From: Stachybotrys elegans
Lineage: Eukaryota; Ascomycota; Sordariomycetes; Hypocreales; Stachybotryaceae
NCBI GenBank assembly: GCA_020746835.1
Contig: JAGPNK010000006.1
Location: 992,001-1,056,000 of the forward strand
DNA length: 64,000 bases
Direction of reading: 5' to 3'
The notes under the pieces are model-generated. The model searched no databases and had not been told where the DNA came from. It saw only the letters and a program-made list of their open reading frames with translations. The position numbers and the translations under genes are program-made. The first letter of the stretch is position 1. Every line of letters starts with the position of its first letter. Below, piece by piece: positions 43,930 through 54,430 of this stretch.

Positions 43930-45939
43930 CTTACTACCGGTGGTGAGCCATCGATCGGGCGGGGGGTTTTCCTCCAGCCGCAGAGGACTTGCTTCGAGGG
44001 GTGGGAGTCAGGTCCCCCGTGGTGGGAGGGACAGAACGACGCTTGGAGATTGGGATGCGTGAGACAGCACCAGTTCCGCCCACGGAGCCATCGTCATCCG
44101 ACGAGTCACTGCTCACATCAATGGTACCGCCCCCAAATGGGTCTCCCGTGCCAGCCGATCGAGGGGGCAGCTCCGGCTCCTCCTCTTCCCCTCCACTCGA
44201 CAGCGTGGGAGTCTCTTCTGGGATGGGGTGGCAGTCTCGATCAAGCCCCCCGGAACAAGCCGTCTCGCGGCAGACTGACTGCGTCACTCGCCAAAGCCAC
44301 ATCATGGACCCTCCGGCGGAAGCCATCTCTGTGCGTTGTGTGCCAATGCAGAAAGGCAGCAGCTCTGATCGAGTCACAAGCCTTCCCCAGGCGGCCGACG
44401 CCACGGCGGCATCTTCTAGGCAATTGCGGTGGCTGGAAAACTTTGACATCCGCCGCAGCCACAAGCTTTTCTCAATCGAGTGTATTTTCTAACCAATTGT
44501 TATCTATTGATCTGATATCGTCTTTATCGTCAGAGGGGGCCTCCTCGAAGTCACTGGTCTGTATCCCATTGGGGCACGCGAACGGGAAATCCCACATACC
44601 ATGGCCCTTGAACAAAGACTCCTTCCTTTCCTCGATGCCCTTCAGTGTATCAGTAGTGATGGAGAAGCCATCGGCGTACTCTCCCAAAGTCTTCCCCGAG
44701 TCATCAACCTTTGCCGTGCCCTTTGGGGTGCCAACCTGCTCCACGGGGTAGTCCGGGTTCTCCAAGTCATCCAGGGTGAGGGTGGTATGAGCGGCGACTG
44801 GGCAAGGCGGAGGGCCCTCCAGATCTGTCCAATCCGGGAAGTGTCGCTTCAAGGCCTTCTCAAAGGTAGTGGAGGCCAGCACCTTCTCCTTCCCAAAAAC
44901 CACTTGCAGAGCCTTCAAGCTCACCGCGGAGTAGCCTCGGCTTGGGCCTCGGCTCGGCGCTCCTTCTCTGCCACAAGTGCCGTCTCCAGTTCAGGGTACT
45001 ACCCCTCGAGGCTAAGCCGAGCAACCTTGTTGTAGAACTTGACTCGGTCCATTATCTCATATGGCCCAACGTTGCCTTCACCGCCCCAGTCAATGAGGTC
45101 ACCCTGGCTGAAGTCCCATTTGATGCATGGGCCATTGTGCTGTATATGGCCGACATGCTGAGTGTCATGGACCATGACCTTGCCGATGATTCGGCCAACC
45201 TCCTCCACATTGCCACAGAGGAAAGGCTCCATGATGGTGATATATTCCTTGATGCCATGGGCGCACCATTTCTTTTCATCTCGGTCGGGGTGAAGGTTAC
45301 CGGCTTGCTCCCCATCGACTTGCTGTCCTGCCTCAACCCCTGTTCTTGAAGTTGGCAAAGTAAACGTGGTTAGCTACCTTATCGGCTCCGCCTAGAACAC
45401 ACAGAGTAGTCCGGACCATTTCAGCAATCTTTCTGTCCCTCAGGGGGAGCTGATTCCCACATCGTTCCACCCACTCGTCAAAGAGACGAAGTCTACCAGG
45501 TCTGTACTCAGGGAGGAGATAGAAGGGAGGTGTGAGGAAGGATATCAGCCCAAATAAGTGCTCTGCCAAATAGCGGGTGCATTCGCGTTTTTTGGTTCTC
45601 ACAGGAGGGTACCCCCTCCTTTCTTTGCTTCTTCTCCGGGGTTTGGCCGTCTGGGTTGCCACGCGACTCGAGAGACAGGTGGTGCTTAGGAGTGGATGGG
45701 TCTGCCTGGTCAGCTGGGAGGTCGAACGAGAGTCTCTTCTTCTTTGCCTGTTGGTGGCTTGGATCATCCTGGGGGGAGACCTTCTCCGCAGAGCCTTCGG
45801 TGGGCGGAGCAGCAGCACTGGGGAGTCCAGCCGCAGCAAAGAAGGCTTCCCGCTCTCCTGGGGGCATGGTAGCTGCCTGGGCGTGAAAGGCTTCAAGCAT
45901 TTCCTTCAATCTTGCCGAGATGGCTCCAGGATCTGCCAT
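43930..45939 (-). pseudogene. Retroelement gag-like coding region, decayed
   Basis: The minus strand from the ATG at 45939 reads 'MADPGAISARLKEMLEAFHA', an Ala/Pro/Ser-rich region and a basic stretch (KKKRLSFDLP). It then continues in other frames with 'LFDEWVERCGNQLPLRDRKI', 'TTLCVLGGADKVANHVYFAN', 'NGPCIKWDFSQGDLIDWGGE', 'ALQVVFGKEKVLASTTFEKA' and 'DFPFACPNGIQTSDFEEAP' to about 44470, and an acidic Ser-rich tail to 43930. At least three frame changes or stops break it. I do not recognise a conserved gag domain; the link to a retroelement rests on the adjacent integrase and on scraps of the same frame at 26780, 27080, 29632 and 43258. It could instead be an element-borne extra gene. Confidence 0.6.
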
Positions 45940-46298
45940 GATGGGCGAGGGGTGTCTTTATTGTGGGAGGTCAAGGCCTGTCCCTGTGCTCTGGGTTGCT
46001 TTGGGGGATCTCCTCCGGTCGGCAGTTGCTGAGGGAAAGACGGGGTATCGAAGGAGGGGGTTGCTCTAGTGAAGTGAGCGAAAGAAAAGACCTATCCGAG
46101 GCCAATAGATTCTAGTAACAACCAGACAGAACCAAGTGTGGTGGTGGTGGTTGAGTAGGAAGTGAGGCCCTAGGGTGGAACGACAAAAGGGTAGAGAGAG
46201 GAGGAAAAAAAGAAAAGAAAAGAAAAGAACAGAAGGATCCGCGAGAAGTAATGAAAAGGACATGGAATGCGCCTCTGTATTGAGCGCACAGACAATGC
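45940..46298 (-). repeat. LTR/leader-like spacer between integrase and gag-like frame
   Basis: 360 bases without coding, read on the minus strand as a C/T-rich sequence with a TTTTCTTTTCTTTTC tract and 'gtctggttgttactagaat' followed by 'tattggcctcggatagg'. Its position, after an integrase 3' end and before a gag-like ATG, is where an LTR plus leader would sit if two elements were joined head to tail. No second LTR was found for comparison, so boundaries are guesses. Confidence 0.4.
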
Positions 46299-47328
46299 TC
46301 AGCGTAGCTTGGAGGTAGGGGGTAGGTCCTCACCAGGTGTTGCCAGCCGGCCGGTTCTAGGAAAAAAGGGCTTGAGGTGATCGTAGTGATAATCATACAA
46401 ACGCCTGGAACTCACTGCGATGGGAGTCCCATTCACATTCTCCAGAGAGTAGGAGGCACGGCCAACTCGTACTTGTATCCGGAAGGGTCCAGTCCATCGT
46501 GGCCTCAGTTTCTTCGGCTTCCCCTCCTGCAATACCATAACCAGATGCCCAGGGTGGTAAGGCGCATACCGGGACAGGTCATGGCGCTCCTGTCGTATAT
46601 CAAGTTCCCGCTTCTCCAGCTCGTCAACATATCGGCGGATAGCCTCACGGGAAGCCACAAACTGTACCACCGCTTCCGCCGCTTCCTCGCAGTCTCCCCA
46701 GACAGCTCTGTCCTCTTCCAGTGAGCCCTTCAGGTTGCTCGTGTCTAGGGGCGGGAACCGCTTATCCAGAGGGATCCTCAGATCTATCCCATACAGTATC
46801 TCAGCTGGGGAATATCCAAGGGATTGGACCACCCGACTGTTCATAGCTTGACTAACTCCGGACAGGTAGGAAACCCAGTCAGTGTCTGGTCCCAGTGTCT
46901 TGCCCAGTACGTCCTGAAGAATACAGTTGTACACCTCGATTCGACCGACCGACTTATGGGACTTGGTAGGGGCCTGAAGGCAGGATATTCCCTTGCTTGT
47001 GAAGGCTCCGGTAAACTCCACGGACCTAAAGGTCGAGCCAGGATCTGTATAGAAGGCTATAGGGGAGGAGGGCAGGTGCGCCAGCCACTTCACAACCTGT
47101 GACACTGTCTCGGTGGCGTTGGTCATCTTGGTTGGATATAACCACACATACTTTGAGAGGTAATCCATAATAACCAGCATATAGCGGGAGCCATCTGGTA
47201 CTGGTGGGAAAGGCCTGACATAGTCCATTCCCACTACCTATAAGGGGGCACTGATCTTTACCAGCAAGTTAGGAAGCTTTGGGGTACTCGGACTGTACTT
47301 GGTACACGGTAGGCATCCGGCGATGTTG
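46299..47328 (-). mobile_element. Ty3/gypsy-type integrase, truncated 5'
   Basis: The minus strand encodes the end of an H2C2 zinc finger ('GCLPCTKYSPSTPKLPNLL', about 47320-47265) and then, from 47234 to 46299, 311 residues of integrase. The catalytic triad is present: Asp in VIMDYLSKYVW, Asp in FYTDPGSTF (usually DNG) and Glu in GRIEVYN. The C-terminal GPY/F module 'RPRWTGPFRIQVRVGRASYS' follows, with a short tail. Reverse transcriptase, RNase H and protease are missing. Upstream of the finger the sequence changes abruptly to a piece of the thioredoxin-like gene (47329-47396). This orders it with Ty3-like elements; it is certainly non-autonomous. Confidence 0.9.
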
Positions 47329-47396
47329 AGACTCACAATCAACTACGACAACCTTGGTAGAACGCAAGATCCCCTTGAAATGCTCGTGGGAGGTGA
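47329..47396 (-). repeat. Inverted copy of thioredoxin-like gene exon 1
   Basis: The minus strand here matches 51062-51129 with about three mismatches in 68 bases, covering the end of exon 1 of the thioredoxin/PITH gene ('SHEHFKGILRSTKVVVVD') and the first ten bases of its intron (tgtgagtctca). The copy is joined directly to the integrase zinc-finger sequence. The source must be the gene, because only there is the segment part of a conserved protein. Confidence 0.9.
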
Positions 47397-47892
47397 AGCC
47401 TAGGTAGGAAGAGGCGGCGTTCTTGCAGTTGTAGTTTATGGCTTAAATCACCATGTTGGGGTCCAGCGTACCCTAGATATATTGGCACAAGCCTTTTACT
47501 TGTGAGACCCAGAGGATCATGTGTGGCCTCGAATGCCAAAGCCGCAACAGTTGAACACGATGCAACGTTATGAGGACTTTAACTGGGCACCAGTCACATA
47601 CAACAGCAGAGCAAACCGAAACTGCAACCATAGCCCACACGGTCTGCACGTCAATGTCGTATACATTATGCATACATCGTGTCCTATGCTCACGCGTTGA
47701 TGCGGACGAGCCTCCATCACAGGAGGGGCATGCATTAAGCCGGCATAGGCGCCGGTCGGTCTCTGAGGCCGTGGCTCGACTCAATTAAGTCGAGCTGATG
47801 CAAATGCAGCGGATATACATGATCGCGTGAAGACTCCCTTTTTTCGCCGTGCCCGTCCCTGGATAAAGACAAGATATCCCCATTTTCCCCGT
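47397..47892. other. Spacer between retroelement and rpl11 3' end
   Basis: About 500 bases. The left part (to about 47470) still reads like element sequence on the minus strand; the rest is rpl11 3' flank with a near-perfect hairpin (CTCGACTcaattAAGTCGAG, about 47776-47795). No gene seen. Confidence 0.45.
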
Positions 47893-48519
47893 TTATCGGA
47901 CGATGCCCTCGAAGCGCTGCTTGAACCACTTGACGGTCTCCTCGCGGCGGATGCGGTGGCTGGCGCCGACCTTGGCCTTCATGCGGCGGCGGCGGGTGAC
48001 GCGCTCACCGGGGCGGGTCATGCAGCAGTAGAAGTCCATGCCATAGATACCGATGGAGGGGTCGTACTTGATACCGAGATCGATGTGCTCGCTGATACCG
48101 AAGCCGAAGTTGCCCGTCTCGGAGAAGTTGCGCTTGCGGAGCTCGTACTCCTTGACCTTGAGGCCACGCTCGAGAATCTCCTCAGCCTGCCGCTGGTTAG
48201 TTGATGTCGGCGCGAGTTGCTTCCGTTGAATATACCTTGGGGCCGCGGACGGTGACGTGGACAGAGATCTTTTCGTTACGACGGATACCGAAGGTGCGGA
48301 CGGTGTAGCGGGCCTTGCCTGAGCGCTGGGGTTAGATGGCTGCCTCCAATTCTGCCATCAGAGGGCTGACTTACTGTAGACAGGAGTCTGACCAGACAGC
48401 TGCTCGAGCACCTTGGCGGCACGGGTGAGTCTGTCACCAGATTCACCGACGGAAATGTTCAGAACGAGCTTCTGAATCTTGAGCTCCCGCATGGGGTTGT
48501 TGACCTTCTCGGAAGCCAT
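47893..48519 (-). CDS. rpl11: 60S ribosomal protein L11 (uL5)
   Basis: Large-subunit protein of the central protuberance that binds 5S rRNA together with L5. Exons 48519-48375, 48318-48236 and 48186-47893; introns of 56 and 49 nt, all GT/AG; 173 residues, the usual fungal length. Begins '[20 protein letters not shown]', passes through '[20 protein letters not shown]', '[20 protein letters not shown]' and ends '[11 protein letters not shown]'. Both introns lie in the coding region and none at the start codon. Starts 334 bp from, and divergent to, the SmB gene, so the two probably share a promoter region. Cytosolic; identity is certain. Confidence 0.98.
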
Positions 48520-48853
48520 GGCTGCTGGTTAGTCGGTTGATGGTGATGAACTTGACGAGTGCAAAATCCGCTATGGAGAATTGGATTTTGTGAGAAGGTC
48601 TAGAAATTTGAGGGTTTCTCTGCCCTCTTGCCGATTGTGCAGCTGGGTGGGTCACGAGCCGCCCCAAACAGGACTAGCGCACATGTACATCTCGCTTGTA
48701 TCTTTTTTCAGCCTTCCGCATCAGGCTCTCAAAAATTAGACCTCCATCAGTCTTGGAGCTTCTGGAGATCGTGACGCGACTCAGCTCTTCGGCACAAAAC
48801 ACAATTTTTTGAACCCAAGGACTGCCTCGGCAAGTCTCACAAATACCGCCAAC
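48520..48853. promoter_or_regulatory. Divergent promoter of rpl11 and smb1
   Basis: The 334 bases between the two start codons must hold both promoters and leaders. A GC-rich block (gggtcacgagccgccccaaa, about 48650-48670) lies in the middle, with AT-rich sequence on both sides. No canonical TATA box is seen. Confidence 0.6.
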
Positions 48854-49772
48854 ATGTCGAACAAGCAGGGAAAGATGGTTCGTCCCCCTGGCCCCCCAAT
48901 TCGTGGCTTGCTGAAGAAATGCTGACCGCTCATATTCTCTCTAGGCCGGTTATGTATGTGATGACCCAACCCAGACACGCAATGTCGTCTATATATTCGA
49001 ATCGACGGGTCGCTAATCCGATTTTCATAGATCAACTACCGCATGCGTGTTACCTTGAATGACGGGCGTTCGATGATCGGTCAGATGTTAGCATTCGACA
49101 AGGTATGCCCACCAAGAAACCTTACCTTTGTGTCTGTCGCTAACCGCAGCAGCATATGAACCTGGTCCTGGCAGATACCGAAGAGTTTCGTCGCGTCAAG
49201 AGAAGGCAGAACAAGCCCACGGCCCCTGGCGGCAGCGCTGCAGCCCAGATGATTGAGACCGAGGAAAAGCGAACGCTGGGCCTAACGATCGTGCGCGGCG
49301 CCCATATCATCTCCCTGTCCGTCGAATCGCCCCCTCCTGCCGACCCGAGCGCGCGACTTGGAAAGGCCACCACCGGAGGTATCGCATCGACCCTCCAGGC
49401 TGGGCCTGGTGTTGCTAGACCCGCTGGTCGTGGAGCGGCGCCCCCCTCTCTGGCTGTTTGTCCCCCTCCATACTCTGAATGTTCGCTGCTAACCCGTCAA
49501 AGGGTCCCGCTGCCGGTGTTGGCGCAGGCGCTCCTCCTCCTGGATTTCCGGCTTTTCCAGGTGCACCTGGCTTCCCAGGCGGTAGAGGTGGTAAGTCAAG
49601 ACATCGATTCCTTCGCAGGGCTTGGCCTAACACTCATATAGCTCCTCCTCCTGGATTCCCTGGTGGCTTCGCTCCCCCGGGTGGTTTCCCAGGAAACCCT
49701 TCTTTCCCACCAGGCTTTAACCCAGCTGGCGGCCCCCCGCCCCCTGGATTCAACCCTCCCCCGCGGAGGTAA
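48854..49772 (+). CDS. smb1: Small nuclear ribonucleoprotein SmB
   Basis: Core Sm-ring protein of spliceosomal snRNPs, nuclear. Six exons: 48854-48877, 48945-48953, 49031-49102, 49153-49455, 49503-49590, 49642-49772; 208 residues. Exon 2 is only nine bases (GCCGGTTAT, Ala-Gly-Tyr) with consensus flanks (ctctctag / gtatgtg). Skipping it would keep the frame. The Sm1 motif is 'INYRMRVTLNDGRSMIGQML' with 'AFDKHMNLVLADTEEFR', and Sm2 is 'GLTIVRGAHIISLSVE'. A Pro/Gly-rich tail of repeated PPPGF and PG blocks follows, as in SmB/B' of animals. The fourth exon acceptor is a tandem CAGCAG; the second AG (start 49153) gives the conserved DKHMN, the first would insert a Gln. The gene is intron-dense for its size. 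Confidence 0.96.
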
Positions 49773-51046
49773 ATATCGAGTACGGAGTCTGCACTATAGA
49801 CGTGATGCAATCGTTATGACACCGCTGGGGAGAAAACTGGATGGGGCAACAATGAGCTATAGCTCGCTGGTTGGAGTTTCGGATACGACATGAGCCAGAG
49901 TCGGTTGGCCAAATGTATGTGCATCCTCTCAAGCTCGCATGGCGCACCACGTTGACATTGAATCGAGTCGGCCGCCCTGAAAAGGAGTTCTTGAGTAAAA
50001 TGGGCACTTGTAGAGTGTCCAACCAGGCCTATGCCAGGGCTTGTTTTTAGAAGCGTACCAATCTCAAGACAATCACGACCTTGTCAACATTTTGTGCACT
50101 TGATGATCAACACTGCCACTATACCGAGGTGCTCGTAAGGACACAGAAGCTGAACATGCTGCTGGAGGTTTGGGGAGGTGAAAGCAACCGCGATAAGACA
50201 ACATAGCCCATTACTGCTATAGGTGGAAGCGGGAATGTTATTAGGAAAGGACAGGCTCGTTGCCGTCGAAGAAGATGGCCATTATGGATTGGGGCCTTTA
50301 TGGTCACAGCTTTCCTTTATTAGCAACAGCAGACTTGACAAGATCAAGACCCTCGCTGCTCTGAGAGTAGCGGTGCAAAACCATGCAATCCTTAACTACC
50401 CAGACATGACATCCTACAAGCCAGACGGGAAGCTATTTGAACCTCAAGCGATGACGCCTCTGGGACCGGTAATGTGGTGATGGTGATGTAAGTCCGTGAG
50501 TACCACCTGAAGCTATCTGTTCCACGACGGCAGCTACTGGTTCCAACAGGGTATCTACAGATGACCATAAGCAAGCAGGCTATTGGTAAAGCAATACGTG
50601 ATACCCAACTTGTAAAATTTGTGACGGGCAACAGCAGCAGATCTTCACAGCTGGCGCTCATGGTACCTTCGCCTAACACCGAATTTGACCACAAGTACCT
50701 ACCTACATCAATACTTTTGGCGCTGGCAGCAGTGACAGTGAGCCTGCAGGTCAAGTGACCCTTAAAAACACACTGCTTACAAATTCCTGCACATAAATTG
50801 ATCAAGATATTTATGATATTTGCAGACATTCTGCTGATTGACCAACGGTGTTTGTGGCGCAGCGTGGGTGTCCGAGGTCATGTATGGAGGCTCTTACTGT
50901 ACCGATGCCCCGCTACAGCGATGCCCCTCATATGCTCAGCAGCACCTTACGTTATTGCGGGCGCTTCTATGGCGTTCTAACACCCGAGCCGTTGCAACCT
51001 CCGTTTCCATGACAAATTGCGACTTCGACAACCAAAAGCCTGCAAC
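49773..51046. other. Intergenic region between smb1 and the thioredoxin-like gene
   Basis: About 1.3 kb. Frames are short and show no domains. Nothing further recognised; the right end holds the promoter and leader of the next gene. Confidence 0.5.
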
Positions 51047-52195
51047 ATGTCTGTCTCCGTCACCTCCCACGAACACTTCAAGGGGATCTTGCGTTCTACC
51101 AAGGTTGTCGTAGTTGACTGTGAGTCTCACCTCGCTCCTTTCGGATCCTGCCACTGCTCCTCGGCCGCATCCTCGACCTCTTGTCCGAGACGGCCGGACG
51201 CCTCGCCAAGCACCTCGTGGCTAACCATGATTCCTTCGTGCTTGTAGTCTACGCCGACTGGTGTGAGCCATGTCGCCAAATCGCACCATACTACGAGAAG
51301 CTGGCCAGCAGCATCAACAGCCCCAACGACTTTGCCTTCCTGAAAGTCGATAGCGATGCCCACCAAGACATCTCCAAAGAGTACAACGTCTCCGTCCTAC
51401 CCACCTTCCTGCTATTCCGAGATGGCAATGTCGCCACCAAGGTCCAGGGAGCGAACCCTCGAGAGCTTAAGAAGGTCATCGAGAGCATCATGAGAGAGAT
51501 GGAGCTGCTAGGTGCCGGCGCTGGAAGCTCAGGCCTTGGCGGTGACGTCTGGAATGGTGCCGCAATCCCCAAGGGCTATGCCGATATCACAAGCGAGATC
51601 GAAGTGAAGGGATGCGAGCTCCTCAACGCAGATGAAGATGGCGGTGCTGTCTCCGTGCTCTTTGCTTCAACCAAGCCGAGTGCTATTGACGGGAAGGGCG
51701 CCCAGGACTGGGTACAGAGCGGAGCGGATGACCAGTTGCTGCTCTTCCTGCCCTTCCAGTCCTCAGTCAAGCTGCATACCATCCAGGTAGGAACCCTGCT
51801 CATGATGCCCGCCTAGATGTCGCCAGCGACGCTGACATGTTCTCTCGCAGCTCACCTCACTACCACCCTCCGATGACGACGACGCACCCGCCCGGCCCGA
51901 GGTCATCCACCTCTACATCAACCGTCCCCGGAATATGGACTTTAGCGAAGCCGACGACACAGACCCGACCCAAGTCATTACCTTGGAGCCCAGCGATTGG
52001 AACGAGAACGGCACCGCCAACATCAACCTGCGATTTGTCAAGTTCCAAAAGACAACAAGTCTCATCATCTATGTGCAGCGAGGACACGGCGACGCGGAGA
52101 GCGTTCGCCTTGACAGGGTCCGACTGATTGGCGATGCAGGAACCAAGAGAGAAATGGGCAAGCTGGTCAAGGTTGGCGATGAGCCGGGAGAGTAG
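51047..52195 (+). CDS. txl1: Thioredoxin-PITH domain protein (TXNL1/Txl1 family)
   Basis: Redox protein that, in fission yeast and mammals, binds the 26S proteasome through its PITH domain. Exons 51047-51119, 51248-51786 and 51851-52195 give 318 residues. Residues 1-110 form a thioredoxin fold: 'SVTSHEHFKGILRSTKVVVV', active site W-C-E-P-C (the common form is WCGPC), 'FLKVDSDAHQDISKEYNV' and the cis-proline loop VLPTF. A Gly-rich linker (GAGAGSSGLGG) leads to the PITH domain (about 140-310; 'QLLLFLPFQSSVKLHTIQ', 'PRNMDFSEADD', 'RFVKFQKTTSLIIYVQ'). The first intron is long (128 nt) and splits the Phe codon of DFYADWC. Glu in place of Gly within the active site should change the redox potential, which is inference. 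A 68-bp piece of exon 1 has been copied to 47329-47396. Confidence 0.96.
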
Positions 52196-53555
52196 AAAAT
52201 TTCCGCCAGCGCGATCTGACTATACGGAGGCGCCTCGCGGTTGTCGAGGGCGAGGACATTGTGTGGCTTGGAGTTTCGGTTTATTAGAAAAGTCGACGGA
52301 GTGATGAGTCGCGGCAACAAATCATAGAAGGCAGTTGTGTTTCATGTGATGCATCGAAAGACGAAGGCAGACATCAATCGATTAGAATTTACACATCTGA
52401 TGCGTTCCAACACAATGGTCGTGATTGGGCAGACTCAAGGCGAAACGAACAAGAGGCTACGGCGAGGAGGCTCTACGAATAAGAATTGTTCGATCTTACC
52501 ACCGATAATTCAAGCTGCGAGAGCATGAGAATCAGATAGTGGAGGGACCGACCTGCAATTGATTCCTCTGCGGCACGACTGACGCTGCGATTATATCCAC
52601 GGAGAAGGATTCGAGCAACACGGGTATGTGAGTTGAGTCATGCCAGCTGCACGAAGAGGAAAGGGAAAAGAAAAAAATTGCACCGCGGCCGCATCGTGGG
52701 AAATTTATTGCTCTCCTGGAGGTGCTAGCTGCTTAGTCACCCACAGTGGCTCCGCACCGCCGGTGGTGCGAATAGCCAAAATTTCACACCACCGGTGGTG
52801 CGGATAGCCTTTGATTGCATACCTCAGCAACGGCAGCGAACAGCCTGCTATGTGTCTACACATTACGACACCCTCCTTTGTACAAAAGGGCATATCGTTC
52901 GAGTTATTGACCTCTGTATCATTCTTAATTCATTTAATGTGAACAAGGGGGTTTCTGTGCTTTGTTGCTTCTAGTTTAATGTTGGCTTACTCACGTGACC
53001 GTTATTGCAGCGTAAAAGGCTATCCGCACCACCAGTGGTGCAACAAATCACTCTCAGATCCTGCACCACCGGTGGTGCGTGTAGCCTGTGCCTCCAATTA
53101 AGCGTCATATGGCCGACTCTCTTTGGGCTTTTGGCAAGAGTATATATAAATCTGACCTTTACATCAGGCCCTCAATGCCCCCAACAGAGTGCAGCCTTGA
53201 CCTTTCCTCACAGCCCTGGAATGAGCTGGTATGATGACGGTCTTCTCTGGCATTCAATAGTCATGTGACCCTTGCTGTGTGCAGCTAAGTTCTCCAAAAG
53301 TACAGCCACACTAGGCGGGCTGCCTACGGAGATGATGCATAAATGGGGAATAGACCAGGCAAGCCACAGCGCAACGCCACAATGACGTGACGAACCGATC
53401 GCTTATCTGAATGATGCATCACGATGGCTGTCTGGCCTTGGTTTGAAGCATCATCCTACAACATCTCACTTTCACTGCTCCAACCTGGACCTTTTCCGAT
53501 CATCTATCCTCGATACTGATTTCTGTATCACATATCAAAGGATTTACGTTCAATC
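52196..53555. other. Intergenic region holding a palindrome-bounded element
   Basis: 1.36 kb between two same-strand genes. Apart from the element at 52751-53080 I see only non-coding sequence: an A-rich tract at about 52660-52677, and the leader of the J-domain gene at the right. Confidence 0.55.
52751..53080. mobile_element. MITE-like element bounded by paired 16-bp palindromes
   Basis: Four copies of the palindrome GCACCACCGGTGGTGC (at most one or two changes each) occur at about 52754, 52787, 53026 and 53064, two at each end. The two ends are inverted relative to each other: each inner palindrome is followed toward the centre by GGATAGCC. The middle (about 200 bp) is AT-richer and non-coding. 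The arrangement is that of terminal inverted repeats of a roughly 330-bp non-autonomous element, whose ends are themselves hairpin-forming. Target-site duplications were not established. Confidence 0.75.
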
Positions 53556-54430
53556 ATGGCTTCAGGAGCTCCTCCCGATTACTGTGAGCACCTTTTACTG
53601 TCCCACCTATTGGGTGCAACTAACAGCCATGAGATGCCATCCTAGAAATATCGGATACTGCGACGACGCAGCAAATACGAGATGCCTACAAGAAGTAGGT
53701 TTCGCTGACTTCCAGTGGCTTGCCTCTACGAGTCTCGCTTCCCGTAAACTGACAGATCCAAGGGCCGCCTTGAAGACGCACCCTGACCGAGTCGCTGGGG
53801 ACTCGCCCGAGCGGGCAGAGCGAACGCGCAAGTTCCAGCTCGTCAACGATGCCTACTTTACTCTCTCAGACGCCACGCGGCGGCGCGACTATGATGCCCA
53901 GCGACGGTTCTTCAAGTCGACGTCGAATACGCCCCAGGACCCCTTCGCCGAGGACGTGCCCCCCGAGGGCAGCACCGGCACGGGTCAGAGCGCATACTCG
54001 TGGGCGTGGAACTTCTTCACCAACAAGTCGGCGGGGCAGAACCCTCCAGAGGACCGCCAGCAGACGGAGAACCAGCAGTTCGAGGATGTCTTTGAGGAGA
54101 TGATGCGCGAGGAGGGTATGGCGGAGGACGGCACGAACCGGCCGACGACCAAGTTCTGGAGCATGCTCGGCGGCGTGAGCGGCGGCGCGCTTGGCTTCAT
54201 CGTCGCCAACGTGCCCGGCATGGTGGCGGGGGCGGTAGCAGGCAATCGGCTTGGCGCCATAAGGGATTCCAAGGGCAAGAGTGTCTATGCCGTCTTCCAG
54301 GTACGTTGCACGTCTGCCGAGCCAGCGACGTTTCTGACGTTTTATCTTGCAGGAGCTTCCAGCCGACGACCGTGCAAGACTTCTGAGCCAACTCGCGGCG
54401 AAGGTATTCAGCCATGTGGTCAGCGTTTGA
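53556..54430 (+). CDS. J-domain (Hsp40) protein
   Basis: Hsp70 co-chaperone. Exons 53556-53583, 53634-53694, 53763-54300 and 54353-54430 splice in phase to 234 residues. The J domain opens the protein: 'PDYYAILEISDTATTQQIRD', the catalytic H-P-D tripeptide at residues 36-38 (LKTHPDRV) and 'LVNDAYFTLSDATRRRDYD'. The middle is Gln/Glu-rich (EDRQQTENQQFEDVFEEMM). Near the C-terminus a Gly/Ala-rich hydrophobic stretch ('GGVSGGALGFIVANVPGMVA') may associate with membranes. The closest known architecture is that of small fungal DnaJ proteins without zinc fingers (class C); I cannot name an orthologue. The three short 5' introns in the J domain made the true N-terminus easy to miss; the start ATG at 53556 is fixed by the PDYY motif. 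Confidence 0.92.

Noticed and set aside
43882..44751. 289-residue frame on the plus strand
   Set aside because: It is antisense to the gag-like coding region, whose minus-strand peptides recur elsewhere in the window.
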